Shown: one piece after another, positions 19,863-28,727 of the stretch | Layout of the letters: every line of letters begins with the position of its first letter | Numbering within the stretch: position 1 is the stretch's first letter | Assembly (NCBI RefSeq): GCF_005049285.1 | Contig: NZ_SOSC01000003.1 | Span: forward strand, 248,001-312,000 | Length of the DNA: 64,000 nt | Source of the DNA: Halorientalis salina | Lineage (GTDB): Archaea; Halobacteriota; Halobacteria; Halobacteriales; Haloarculaceae | Direction of reading: 5' to 3' | Notes under the pieces: generated by a model | The model's database searches: none | Seen by the model: the letters and a program-made list of their open reading frames with translations, nothing else | Told to the model about the DNA's origin: nothing | Made by a program: the position numbers and the translations under genes

Positions 19863-21482
19863 TCACTCCAGCGGCCCCTCCAGCACGTCGATCACTCGGG
19901 ATTCGAGCAGGCCGCTTGCGACCAGTGCGTCCACGCGCTCGATGTCGGGACTGGGCGGCCGGTCAGCGGTCAGGGGGTCGACAACCTCGCGGACCGCCGC
20001 GACGGCCGCGCCGGTCCCGACGCCGTGAGAGAGCGCATCGTCGACGTACTCGGCGGCCTCGGTCGCACAGAGCAGTTCGATGGCGACGACGGTCCGCGCG
20101 TTCTCGACGGCGGTCTCGGCCTCGAAAGCCGACTGGGCGCTCATGCTGACGTGGTCCTCCTGGTTGCCGCTGACGGGAACGTTGTCGACGGCAGGGCGAC
20201 CCGTGGACCTGGCTTCGTCGACGAGCGCCGCGGCGGCGTACTGGGCGAGCATGTACCCCGAGCGCACGCCGCTGTCGGCCGCGAGGAAGGGCGGCAGATG
20301 TGACTCCTGAACGTTGGGGTTCAGCAGGCGGTCGACGCGGCGCTCACAGATGGCCCCGAGGTCGGCCATCGCGCCGGCGAGGTAGTCGAGTCGATGGGCC
20401 AGCACTGCGCCGTGGAAGTTCCCGCCCGAGAGGACCGCCACGTCCTCGCTGCCGGTGGCGTAGTCGTTGACGTCCTCGCGCGGGTAGACCAGCGGGTTGT
20501 CCGTGGCGCTGTTGCACTCGGTCTCGATGGCCTCGCGGAGGTGGGCGACGGCACCCCTGGCCGCGCCGTGGACCTGCGGGAGACACCGGATCGAGTAGGC
20601 GTCCTGCACCCGGTCGCAGTTGCGGTGTGACTCGACGATTTCGGAGTCGGCCGTGAGCCGCTTGACGTTGCGGGCGCTGGCGGCCTGGCCGTCGTGGGGT
20701 CGCACCGCCGAGATCGCGGCGTCGGCGGCGGCGGTCGATCCCATCGTCACCTCCGTCGTGAGCGCGCCCGCGAGGTCGGCCATCCGGACCGCCCGGGCGG
20801 CGTCGTGGACCAGCAAGGCCCCGACGCCGCAGGTGAGTTGCGTCCCGTTGATGAGTGCCAGCCCCTCCTTGGGGGCGAGTTCGAGCGGGTCGAGGCCGGC
20901 GGCGTCGAGGGCGTCGTCGCCGGGGAGTCGTTCGGGGTCGGCGTCGTCGGCCCGTCGAACGTCGGCCTCGCCCTCGCCGATCAGGACCAGCGCCATGTGC
21001 GCCAGCGGCGCGAGGTCGCCGCTGGCTCCGAGGCTCCCCCGCGAGGGGACGACAGGATGGACGCCCTCGTTGAGCATGGTCTGGAGGTGGTCGACCACGA
21101 TCTCTCGAACGCCGGAGTATCCCTTGACGAGCGTGTTCAGTCGGGTGGTCATCATCGCGCGGACCTCCGCGCGGGACAGTTCCCGGCCGACACCCGCGGC
21201 GTGGCTGCGGACGAGGTTGACCTGGAGGTCGGCGAGTTTGTCGCGGGAGATGCGCTCGGTCACCAGCTCGCCGAAGCCGGTGTCGACGCCGTAGACCGCC
21301 TCGTCGGTGTCGAGGAGTTCCGTGACGCGCTCGCGGGCGGCGCGGACGGCGTCGCGCCCGTCGTCCGTGATCTCGACGGGTGCGTCCTCGCGGGCGACGG
21401 CGACCACGTCCTCGACGGTCAGCGTCTCGCCATCGATCGCGACTCGATCCGGGAGCGATCCGGGGGACGGCGTGTCGGTCAC
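19863..21482 (-). CDS. hutH: Histidine ammonia-lyase
   Basis: The 539-residue enzyme has the MIO-forming Ala-Ser-Gly in SLGASGDLAPLAH and the catalytic tyrosine region YGVDTGFGELV near residue 63. It deaminates L-histidine to urocanate, the first step of the Hut pathway. It is the last gene of hutUGIH. Its ATG overlaps the hutI stop by 4 bp, so translation is coupled. Length is normal for the family (about 500-525 plus a short N-terminal extension). Confidence 0.97.
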   Translation of the reverse strand: MTDTPSPGSLPDRVAIDGETLTVEDVVAVAREDAPVEITDDGRDAVRAARERVTELLDTDEAVYGVDTGFGELVTERISRDKLADLQVNLVRSHAAGVGRELSRAEVRAMMTTRLNTLVKGYSGVREIVVDHLQTMLNEGVHPVVPSRGSLGASGDLAPLAHMALVLIGEGEADVRRADDADPERLPGDDALDAAGLDPLELAPKEGLALINGTQLTCGVGALLVHDAARAVRMADLAGALTTEVTMGSTAAADAAISAVRPHDGQAASARNVKRLTADSEIVESHRNCDRVQDAYSIRCLPQVHGAARGAVAHLREAIETECNSATDNPLVYPREDVNDYATGSEDVAVLSGGNFHGAVLAHRLDYLAGAMADLGAICERRVDRLLNPNVQESHLPPFLAADSGVRSGYMLAQYAAAALVDEARSTGRPAVDNVPVSGNQEDHVSMSAQSAFEAETAVENARTVVAIELLCATEAAEYVDDALSHGVGTGAAVAAVREVVDPLTADRPPSPDIERVDALVASGLLESRVIDVLEGPLE

Positions 21483-22714
21483 GCCGCACCCTCTCGCCGG
21501 TGAACGACCCGGCCGTCTTTCAAGACCCGCTCGACAGTGTTCACGCCGAAATTGTACGGGACGTGGACGTGTGACGGTGCGTCGAGGACGAGCAAATCAG
21601 CGGGTGCGCCCTCGGCGAGCGTCCCGGTCCCGTCGTCGCGGTTCAGGGCGGCCGCCCCCCGGTTCGTCGCCGCGACCATCGCGTCGGCGGGGGTCATCCC
21701 CATCGCGGTACAGCCCAGCGCCACTGCGAACTGCATGCTCTGGGAGTAGCAGTTCGGGTTGAAGTCGGTCGCGAGCGCGGGCGGCGCGCCGGCCGCCGCG
21801 AACGTGTCGGGGTCGGCGTAGTCGGCCCCCAGCGAGAACGCCGTCCCGGGCAGAAGCACCGGCGTCACGCCCGCGTCGGCCAGCGCTTGAGCGTCCGCCT
21901 CGGTCGCGTGCAGGAGGTGGTCGGCGCTGGCAGCCCCGAGGTCGGCGGCCAGCGCTGCACCCCCCAGTCTGGTGAACTCCTCGGCGTGGACTTTCGGCGT
22001 CAGGCCGTGGTCCCGACCTGCTTCGAGTACACGCCGGGACTGCTCGACGGTGAAGACGTCCGCCTCGCAGAAGGCGTCGCAGAACTCGGCGACGCCCTGG
22101 TCGGCGACCGCCGGGAGCTGCTCGTCGATCACCTCGTCGACGTAGTCGTCGGCGTCCCGGTCCTCGGGGACGGCGTGGGCACCCATGAACGTCGGCACCA
22201 CGTCGACCGGGTGGGCGTCGTCGGCGCGGTCGATGACCGCGAGCATCCGCAACTCCGTCTCGCGGTCCAGCCCGTACCCCGATTTCACCTCGACGGTCGT
22301 CGTCCCGTGTGCGAGCATCGTGTCGAGGTGGTCGAGCAGGTTCGAGAGCAGCGTCTCGTCGCTGGCCGCTCGGACCGCCCGGACCGTCCGGAGGATGCCG
22401 CCGCCCTCGGCGAGTATCTCCTGGTAGGTCTTCCCTCGGAGTTTCGCGGCGAACTCGTCGGCCCGGTCGCCGGCGAACAGCGCGTGGGTGTGGGCGTCGA
22501 CGAATCCCGGGACGACCGCGCGACCGTTGGCGTCGATAGCCCGTGCGGCGTTCTCGGGCGGGTACTCGCGAGTCACGTCGTCGGTCGGGCCGACGGCCGC
22601 GATCCGGCCGTCGACCACGGCGATGGCGGCGTCCTCGCGGATCCCGGGGGCTGTGGGTGCGGGGGCGGTCAGGACCTCGCTCGCGTCGTGGAGTACGGCA
22701 TCCAGGTCAGCCAT
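21479..22714 (-). CDS. hutI: Imidazolonepropionase
   Basis: The 411-residue amidohydrolase opens the imidazolone ring to N-formimidoyl-L-glutamate, step 3 of histidine breakdown. The metal-binding motif [13 protein letters not shown] is near residue 67. [20 protein letters not shown] and the later KVHAEEF give the other ligands and substrate contacts. Start ATG 22714 ([10 protein letters not shown]) overlaps the end of hutG by 8 bp; an in-frame ATG seven codons upstream would extend further into hutG and is less likely. Confidence 0.95.
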   Translation of the reverse strand: MADLDAVLHDASEVLTAPAPTAPGIREDAAIAVVDGRIAAVGPTDDVTREYPPENAARAIDANGRAVVPGFVDAHTHALFAGDRADEFAAKLRGKTYQEILAEGGGILRTVRAVRAASDETLLSNLLDHLDTMLAHGTTTVEVKSGYGLDRETELRMLAVIDRADDAHPVDVVPTFMGAHAVPEDRDADDYVDEVIDEQLPAVADQGVAEFCDAFCEADVFTVEQSRRVLEAGRDHGLTPKVHAEEFTRLGGAALAADLGAASADHLLHATEADAQALADAGVTPVLLPGTAFSLGADYADPDTFAAAGAPPALATDFNPNCYSQSMQFAVALGCTAMGMTPADAMVAATNRGAAALNRDDGTGTLAEGAPADLLVLDAPSHVHVPYNFGVNTVERVLKDGRVVHRREGAA

Positions 22715-23678
22715 CGCTCGCCTCCCAGTCGGCACGGGCGGTGAGCGCCGACAGGAAGTGAGCCACCGCGCGTGCGCCCGCCCTCACGGTTCGGTCGCTC
22801 TCGTCCAGCGGCGGGGCACACTCGACGACCTCGAACCCGGCGACCCGGTCGTCGGTCGCCAGGAGTCGAACCAGCCGATACAGTTCCCGCGTGGTGAGGC
22901 CGCCGGGCGTCGGCGCGCTCACGCCGGGGGCGGCCGTAGCGTCCAGCACGTCCATATCGAGGCTCAGATAGACGGTGTCGACGGACGCCATCGCCTCGCG
23001 CAGGCGGTCGGCCGCGGTTACGGTGTCCATCCCCACCTCGTCGGCGGTGACGATGGTCCCCCCGCGGCCCGTGACGTACTCGGCGTACTCGGTACTCGTC
23101 TCGAAGTGGCGCGCGCCGGCGACGGCGAAGGCGTCCAGGCCTGCCTCGTGGAGTTGTCGATAGGGCGTCCCGCTCGTGGGTTCCCCGCGGACCTCCCGGC
23201 AGTCGAGGTGGGCGTCGAAACTCACGACGCCGACCGACCCGCGCTCGACCAGCGGCGCGACGTTGGCGTAGGTCAACGAGTTGTCACCCCCGAGGAAGAC
23301 CGGGAGCGCCCCACGGTCGTAGATGCTGGCGGCCACGTCTCGAACGGTGGCCTGGACCTCGCTGGAGCGCATGGTGGTCCACTCGCCGGCGATGGCCGCG
23401 ATATCGCCGAGGTCGCCGACCGACCTGACCGGTCCCGCGTCGAAGTGGTGGGTCTTGGTCGCCGCCAGCTCCCGACGGAGGGCAGCGGGCCCCTCGCTCG
23501 CTCCAGGGCGGCCCAGCACCGCGCCGTCGTACGGTTCGCCGACCAGGACCGCCCGCTCCTCGGCGGCGGTTTCAAGCGTCGCGGGGAATATCACGTCGCC
23601 GAACTGCTCGTCGTTCGGATCCGAGGAGTCACCGTCCCACGCGGGCGGTTGCGTGAACGGGTGGTCGCGCCCGCTCAT
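22707..23678 (-). CDS. hutG: Formimidoylglutamase (arginase/ureohydrolase family)
   Basis: The 323-residue protein of the arginase fold hydrolyses N-formimidoyl-glutamate to glutamate and formamide, step 4 of the Hut pathway. Metal motifs [10 protein letters not shown] (near residue 153) and SLDMDVLD (near 235) are intact. The first motif reads [12 protein letters not shown], where most family members have His (GGDHS or GGGHE); Asn replaces that manganese ligand here. It sits between hutU and hutI with 4- and 8-bp overlaps, so the assignment is firm despite this change. Confidence 0.93.
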   Translation of the reverse strand: MSGRDHPFTQPPAWDGDSSDPNDEQFGDVIFPATLETAAEERAVLVGEPYDGAVLGRPGASEGPAALRRELAATKTHHFDAGPVRSVGDLGDIAAIAGEWTTMRSSEVQATVRDVAASIYDRGALPVFLGGDNSLTYANVAPLVERGSVGVVSFDAHLDCREVRGEPTSGTPYRQLHEAGLDAFAVAGARHFETSTEYAEYVTGRGGTIVTADEVGMDTVTAADRLREAMASVDTVYLSLDMDVLDATAAPGVSAPTPGGLTTRELYRLVRLLATDDRVAGFEVVECAPPLDESDRTVRAGARAVAHFLSALTARADWEASDG

Positions 23679-25420
23679 GAGTCCTCCTCCCGCATCGGGA
23701 TCGACACGCCCGACGCCTCGGCCTCCGCGATCGCGTCCTCGTAGCCGGCGTCAGCGTGCCTGACCACGCCCATCCCGGGGTCAGTCGTGAAGACCCGTCG
23801 GGCCTTCTCGGCGGCCAACTCGGTGCCGTCGAGGACGACGTGGTTGTTCGCGTGCAGCGCGTTCCCGATGCCGACGCCGCCCCCGTCGTGGACACTGACG
23901 ATGTCCGCGCCGGCCGCACAGTTCAACAGGGCGTTCAGGATCGGCCAATCGGCGACGGCGTCCGAGCCGTCTTGCATCGCCTCGGTCTCGCGGTTGGGCG
24001 AGGCGACGCTGCCCGCGTCGAGGTGGTCGCGCGTGACGACGATGGGTGCCGAGATCGCCCCGTCGGCCACCAGCTCGTTGATGCGAAGGGCGAAGCGAGC
24101 GCGCTCGGTGAGCCCCTCGGGATCGTCTTCGGACCGGTAGCCCAGCCAGCAGACTCGCGAGGGCAGGCCCTGAAACGCGACTTGCTCCTGTGCGAGGTCG
24201 ATCCAGCGATGCAGGGCGTCTTTCTCGGGGAACAGGTCCTTGACGGCCTCGTCGGTCCGGTGGATGTCCGCGGGGTCGCCCGAGAGGGCCACCCACCGGA
24301 AGGGGCCCTTTCCCTGGCAGAACAGGGGCCGGATGTACGCCGGGACGAAGCCCGGATAGTCGAATGCACGGTCCATCCCGCGGTGCTCGGTGACCTGCCC
24401 GCGGATGTTGTTGCCGTACTCGAAGGCCACCGCACCCCGCTCCTGCAGGTCGAGGATGGCTTCGACGTGGCGTTCCATGGTGTCGAGGGCGTCCTCGCGG
24501 TAGGTGTCGGGGTCCCGCTCGCGCAACTCGTCGGCCTCCGCCACGGAGTAGCCCGACGGGTAGTATCCCTCTAACTCGTCGTGGGCACTGGTCTGGTCGG
24601 TGACCACGTCGGGGATCACCTCGCGCTCGATGAGTCTCTCCAGGAAGTCCGCGGCGTTCGTGTGGACCCCGATGCTGTACGGCTCCCCCCGGTCGGCGTG
24701 TTCGCGGGCCTGTCGGATGGCCGCGTCGAGGTCGTCGGTCTTGGCCTCGAGGTAGCCCGTCTCGATGCGGCGGTCGATGCGGGCCTCGTCGACCTCCGCG
24801 GCAATGCAGACCCCCCGGTTCATCGTCACCGCCAGCGGTTGCGCGCCGCCCATCCCGCCGAGGCCGCCCGTCGCCACGATCTTGCCTTCGAGCGAATCGT
24901 CCCCGAACTCCTGGCGAGCAAGTTCCGCCAGCGTCTCGAAGGTGCCCTGGATGATGCCCTGGGTACCGATGTAGGCCCACGACCCGGCGGTCATCTGGCC
25001 GTACATGATCAGGCCCTTCGCTTCGAGTTCGTGGAACTGTTCCCAGGTGTCCCACTTCCCGACGAGGTTGGAGTTGGCGATGAGGACCCGCGGGGCGCGC
25101 TCGTGGGTCTCGAATCGGCCCACCGGCTTGCCCGACTGGACCAGGAGGGTTTCGGCGTCGCCCAGGTCGCGCAACTCGGCGAGGATGGCGTCGTAGGCGT
25201 CCCAGGACCGGGCTGCGCGGCCGGTCCCACCGTAGACGACCAGATTTTCGGGCTTTTCGGCGACCTCCGGGTCCAGGTTGTTGTTGAGCATGCGGAGGGC
25301 CGCCTCCTGTCGCCAGCCCCGGCACTCGATGTCGGTCCCGGTCGGCGCACCCCGGTACTCGCGCCACTGCGCCGAGGGCTCGCCGACGCCGTGGCCCGAC
25401 CCCTCTGTGTGCTGTGCCAT
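23675..25420 (-). CDS. hutU: Urocanate hydratase (urocanase)
   Basis: The 581-residue NAD-dependent enzyme converts urocanate to imidazolonepropionate. Typical segments are [50 protein letters not shown] (NAD-binding glycine loop) and [16 protein letters not shown] (active-site region, including the conserved Cys). Start ATG 25420 ([11 protein letters not shown]) matches the family; the upstream in-frame extension is Arg-rich and unlike a haloarchaeal protein. It is the first gene of hutUGIH. I see no clear TATA box before it. Confidence 0.96.
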   Translation of the reverse strand: MAQHTEGSGHGVGEPSAQWREYRGAPTGTDIECRGWRQEAALRMLNNNLDPEVAEKPENLVVYGGTGRAARSWDAYDAILAELRDLGDAETLLVQSGKPVGRFETHERAPRVLIANSNLVGKWDTWEQFHELEAKGLIMYGQMTAGSWAYIGTQGIIQGTFETLAELARQEFGDDSLEGKIVATGGLGGMGGAQPLAVTMNRGVCIAAEVDEARIDRRIETGYLEAKTDDLDAAIRQAREHADRGEPYSIGVHTNAADFLERLIEREVIPDVVTDQTSAHDELEGYYPSGYSVAEADELRERDPDTYREDALDTMERHVEAILDLQERGAVAFEYGNNIRGQVTEHRGMDRAFDYPGFVPAYIRPLFCQGKGPFRWVALSGDPADIHRTDEAVKDLFPEKDALHRWIDLAQEQVAFQGLPSRVCWLGYRSEDDPEGLTERARFALRINELVADGAISAPIVVTRDHLDAGSVASPNRETEAMQDGSDAVADWPILNALLNCAAGADIVSVHDGGGVGIGNALHANNHVVLDGTELAAEKARRVFTTDPGMGVVRHADAGYEDAIAEAEASGVSIPMREEDS

Positions 25421-25551
25421 GCCACCACATAGGGAACGGTTCGACGTAACTGTTGGGCGACCGAACGATGCGGCGACGATAGTCGTGGAGAAACAGGGGA
25501 CGGAAAACCGACGACATCCGCCACCGCGGACCAGCGGACGGCGACCCAGCC

Positions 25552-25923
25552 TCACTCGGCGCCGAGGCCGTCGAGGAGGTATCGCGCGCCGGTTTCGGTG
25601 GTCGCCAGCGGCACGTCGTGAACGTCACAGACGCGCAGGAGCGCGGAGATGTCGGGTTCGTGGGGCTGTGCGGTCAGGGAATCACGGAGGAAGACGATAC
25701 CGTCGACGGCACCGTCGGCGACTTCGCTGGCGATCTGCACGTCGCCCCCGAGCGGGCCGGAAGCCTTGCGTTCGACGGTCAGGTCGGTCTCCTCGGTGAT
25801 GCGCTGGCCGGTCGTGCCGGTGCCCAGCAGGTCCCAGTCGGCGAGTGTGGCCTCGTACTCGCTAACCAGGTCGATGATGTCGGGTTTCTTCTCGTCGTGG
25901 GCGATGAGTGCGACGCGCGCCAT
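25552..25923 (-). CDS. mgsA: Methylglyoxal synthase
   Basis: A 123-residue protein of the MGS-like domain. It starts [13 protein letters not shown], a conserved segment that supplies the phosphate-binding His and Lys, and includes [25 protein letters not shown] and [17 protein letters not shown], which carry the catalytic Asp residues. It turns dihydroxyacetone phosphate into methylglyoxal and phosphate. It is upstream of hutU on the same strand but 131 bp away, so it may have its own transcript. It is divergent from the Bat-like regulator. Confidence 0.93.
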   Translation of the reverse strand: MARVALIAHDEKKPDIIDLVSEYEATLADWDLLGTGTTGQRITEETDLTVERKASGPLGGDVQIASEVADGAVDGIVFLRDSLTAQPHEPDISALLRVCDVHDVPLATTETGARYLLDGLGAE

Positions 25924-26038
25924 GGGCTCTAGATGCGAGTCCGGGCACGTAGCCGTTCCCCCCGAGCGCCGGAATCAAATCCTGAAACCTCGCCGCGAGA
26001 TTTATCTCAGGGGGGGTCGTTGCTCCGATATCTGACGC

Positions 26039-28495
26039 ATGGGACGGAGCCAGCGGGTTCTCGTGGTGGACCCGAATAGCGGGACGGACCGGCGGATCGC
26101 AGCGGCAGTCGAATCGCTCGACGGAGTGACAGTCGAGACTGTCTCGGCCGACGCGGTCGGCGACGAACTCGACGACGAGAACGCCTGTGTCGTGACGGAA
26201 CACACGGCAGACGGTCCCGACGGACTCGCAGTGCTCGAAACGGTACGGGCGAGTCACGGGACCGTCCCGGTGGTCGCAGTGCTCGACGCGGACGTGGCAG
26301 CGAGCGCGACCGACCTGCTGGACGCCGGGATACACGAGGTGGTCCAGCGGACCGGCGACTGGGAGGGACTGCTCCGACGGCGCGTCGAGCGGGCGCTGGA
26401 GACGGCCGGCCGCGAGGCGCGACTGGAGACCTACGAGACCATCGTCGAGACGATGGATGAAGGGGCGTTCGTCCTGGACGAAGACGGGAAACGGGTCTTC
26501 GTCGACGAGCGGACGGCCGACCTGTTCGACCGGTCGAAAGCGGAGTTGCTCGACGCGACGGCCGAGAGCTACGCCGAGGAGGGAATCATCGACGATGGGG
26601 CGCTCACGCAGTACCAGCAGCGCCGGGACGCGGTGCTGTCGGGCGACAGCGACAGCGAACAGCTGGAAATCGAGATGGACCTGCCGACGACCGACGGACG
26701 AGTCACGGCGGAGACGCGACTCAGCCGGATCGACCGGACCGGGAGCGACGGGGCCGCCGTCGGCATCAGCCGGGACATCTCCGAGCGCAAGGAACTGGAA
26801 CGCCAGCTCCGGGAGAGCGAACTCGCACTGCGTGAACTCTCGGCGGTCTCCGCGCGTTCGGACCTGCCCTTCGAGGAGAAGGTCCAGCACGTCCTCGATA
26901 TCGGGCGGGAACGCGTCGGACTGGAGTCGGCGTTCCTGGCGGTCATCGACCCGAAGGCCGATCCCGAGACCGGCGGGTTTCGGGTCGTCGTCGACGACGG
27001 CAACGACGAGCAGTTCGCCGAGCGGACCGACCAGCCGCTGTCGGAGACGTACTGTCGGAAGACCATCGACGCCCAGGGGCCGCTGGCGGTCAGTGACGCC
27101 CGAGCGGAGGGCTGGGCGGACGACCCCGCCTACGAGCGGTACGGGCTGGGGTGTTACCTCGGCGGGACCGTGACCGTCGACGGGGAGCTGTACGGAACGC
27201 TCTGTTTCGCCGCGCGCCAGCCCCGCGAGGAGCCCTTCACCGAGAGCGAGCGCCAGTTCGTCGAGTTGCTCACCCAGTGGGTCAGCTACGAACTCGCACG
27301 CCGCCAGCGCGAGGGGGAGCTCCGCCAGTTGCTCGCCCGCATCAACGGCCTCATCCGGGACGTCATCGAGGTGCTCGTCGAGTCCTCGACCCGGGAGGAG
27401 ATCAACGAGCGCGCCTGCGACCTCCTCGCGGGGGTCGAGGGGTACGACCTCGCGTGGATCGGCGACGTCGACGTCGACGGGAACGCGCTCACGCCGACCG
27501 CGTGGGCCGGCGATGCCGACGTCGACATCGGGGACCTGTCGCTCCCTCTCGACGCCGACGACCCGGGACCGAGCGTGCGAGCGCTTCGGGAGGGCACTAC
27601 CCAGCATCGCGAGTTCGCCGCCGGGGAGCCGATCGGGGAGTTCGGCGGCGAACCGGCACAGGGGTTCCGGACGGCCATCGCGGTCCCGCTCGCGTACAAG
27701 GACACCCAGTACGGCGTGATGAGCGTCTACACGACCGATCCCGATACCTTCAACGCACACGAACAGGCCGTGCTCTCGGCGCTCGGGCGGGCGATCGCCA
27801 ACGCGTACAACGCCATCGAGACCGGGCGCATCCTCGGGACCGACCAGGTCATCGAGCTGCAGTTCACCGTCGGCGACGACGCCCTGCTGTTCAACCGCAT
27901 CGCGACCGCCGTGGACTGTGAACTGTCCTACGCGGGCTCGGTGTACCAGCCCGACGGCTCCCTGCGACTGTTCGCGGAAACGACGGGGGCCGCCGCCGAC
28001 GCGGTGCTTTCGGCGGCCGAGGACGCCGGCGTGGAGACGGCGGCCTGTCTCGCAGACGAGGACCAACAGCTGTTCGAGTTCGTCGTCAGGGACGCGTTCG
28101 TCGAGACCATCGCCGACCGCGGGGCGGTGATGCAGACGCTCGACAGCGAGAACGGGCAGGCGCACGTGACCGTCGAACTGCCGGCGAAAGCCAGTGCTCG
28201 CGAGTTCTTCGAGTTCGTGGCCGACCGGTACGACGATACCGACCTCGTCGGCTACCACGAACACAACCGCCCGGTCGAGACCCGCCAGGAGTTCCGCGCC
28301 GCGCTCGAAGACCGGCTGACCGACCGCCAGCAGACCGCGCTCCAGTCGTCGTATCTCAGCGGCTTCTTCGAGTGGCCCCGCCCGGTCTCCGGGGACGAAC
28401 TCGCCGAGTCCATGGACATCTCCCGGCCCACCTTCCACCAGCACCTCCGGGCCGCCGAGCGAAAGGTGTTCGAGGAACTGTTCGACCCCGAGTGA
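26039..28495 (+). CDS. Bacterio-opsin activator-like transcription regulator (receiver-like, PAS, GAF, HTH_10)
   Basis: An 818-residue multidomain sensor-regulator. Residues about 5-118 form a receiver-like domain, but LVVDPNSG at the acidic pocket and VVTEHTADGPDG at the phosphoacceptor position show it is degenerate. A PAS domain (about 130-255) is followed by one GAF domain (about 270-425) and a second GAF/bacterio-opsin-activator region (about 430-740). The C-terminus (about 762-815) is HTH_10 with GDELAESMDISRPTFHQHLR. It should bind DNA in response to small-molecule, light or redox input. No cognate kinase is adjacent on the same strand; a histidine kinase converges on it. An AT-rich box near 26000-26012 would give a nearly leaderless mRNA. 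Confidence 0.88.
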   Translation: MGRSQRVLVVDPNSGTDRRIAAAVESLDGVTVETVSADAVGDELDDENACVVTEHTADGPDGLAVLETVRASHGTVPVVAVLDADVAASATDLLDAGIHEVVQRTGDWEGLLRRRVERALETAGREARLETYETIVETMDEGAFVLDEDGKRVFVDERTADLFDRSKAELLDATAESYAEEGIIDDGALTQYQQRRDAVLSGDSDSEQLEIEMDLPTTDGRVTAETRLSRIDRTGSDGAAVGISRDISERKELERQLRESELALRELSAVSARSDLPFEEKVQHVLDIGRERVGLESAFLAVIDPKADPETGGFRVVVDDGNDEQFAERTDQPLSETYCRKTIDAQGPLAVSDARAEGWADDPAYERYGLGCYLGGTVTVDGELYGTLCFAARQPREEPFTESERQFVELLTQWVSYELARRQREGELRQLLARINGLIRDVIEVLVESSTREEINERACDLLAGVEGYDLAWIGDVDVDGNALTPTAWAGDADVDIGDLSLPLDADDPGPSVRALREGTTQHREFAAGEPIGEFGGEPAQGFRTAIAVPLAYKDTQYGVMSVYTTDPDTFNAHEQAVLSALGRAIANAYNAIETGRILGTDQVIELQFTVGDDALLFNRIATAVDCELSYAGSVYQPDGSLRLFAETTGAAADAVLSAAEDAGVETAACLADEDQQLFEFVVRDAFVETIADRGAVMQTLDSENGQAHVTVELPAKASAREFFEFVADRYDDTDLVGYHEHNRPVETRQEFRAALEDRLTDRQQTALQSSYLSGFFEWPRPVSGDELAESMDISRPTFHQHLRAAERKVFEELFDPE

Positions 28496-28727
28496 GCGCC
28501 TAACGAGTTGGGTACAATCGGTTTATCATTACGCGTCGTCACTGAGAGTGCGGTACCTGCCGATTCGGGAACACCCGAAGGCTCCACACGTTCCGGGTCG
28601 GTAGCCGCACCGACGCCAGGCCACCGTCACGGCACATCCCGCAACCCAAATCACCACACGGCTCCTGTAACCGCGTGCCGGACGGTCGGCGCAGGTGTCT
28701 CTCCCTCTCTCTCCGATTCCCGACGGA

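Noticed and set aside
25862-28444. 860-codon minus-strand frame opposite the Bat-like regulator
   Set aside because: Again the mirror of a real GC-rich gene with clear PAS, GAF and HTH domains on the plus strand.
28496-28727. Possible gene or ncRNA in the gap between the Bat-like gene and the kinase
   Set aside because: Convergent 3' gap without a credible start, hairpin or T-run; only short frames with Cys/Arg-rich mirror composition.
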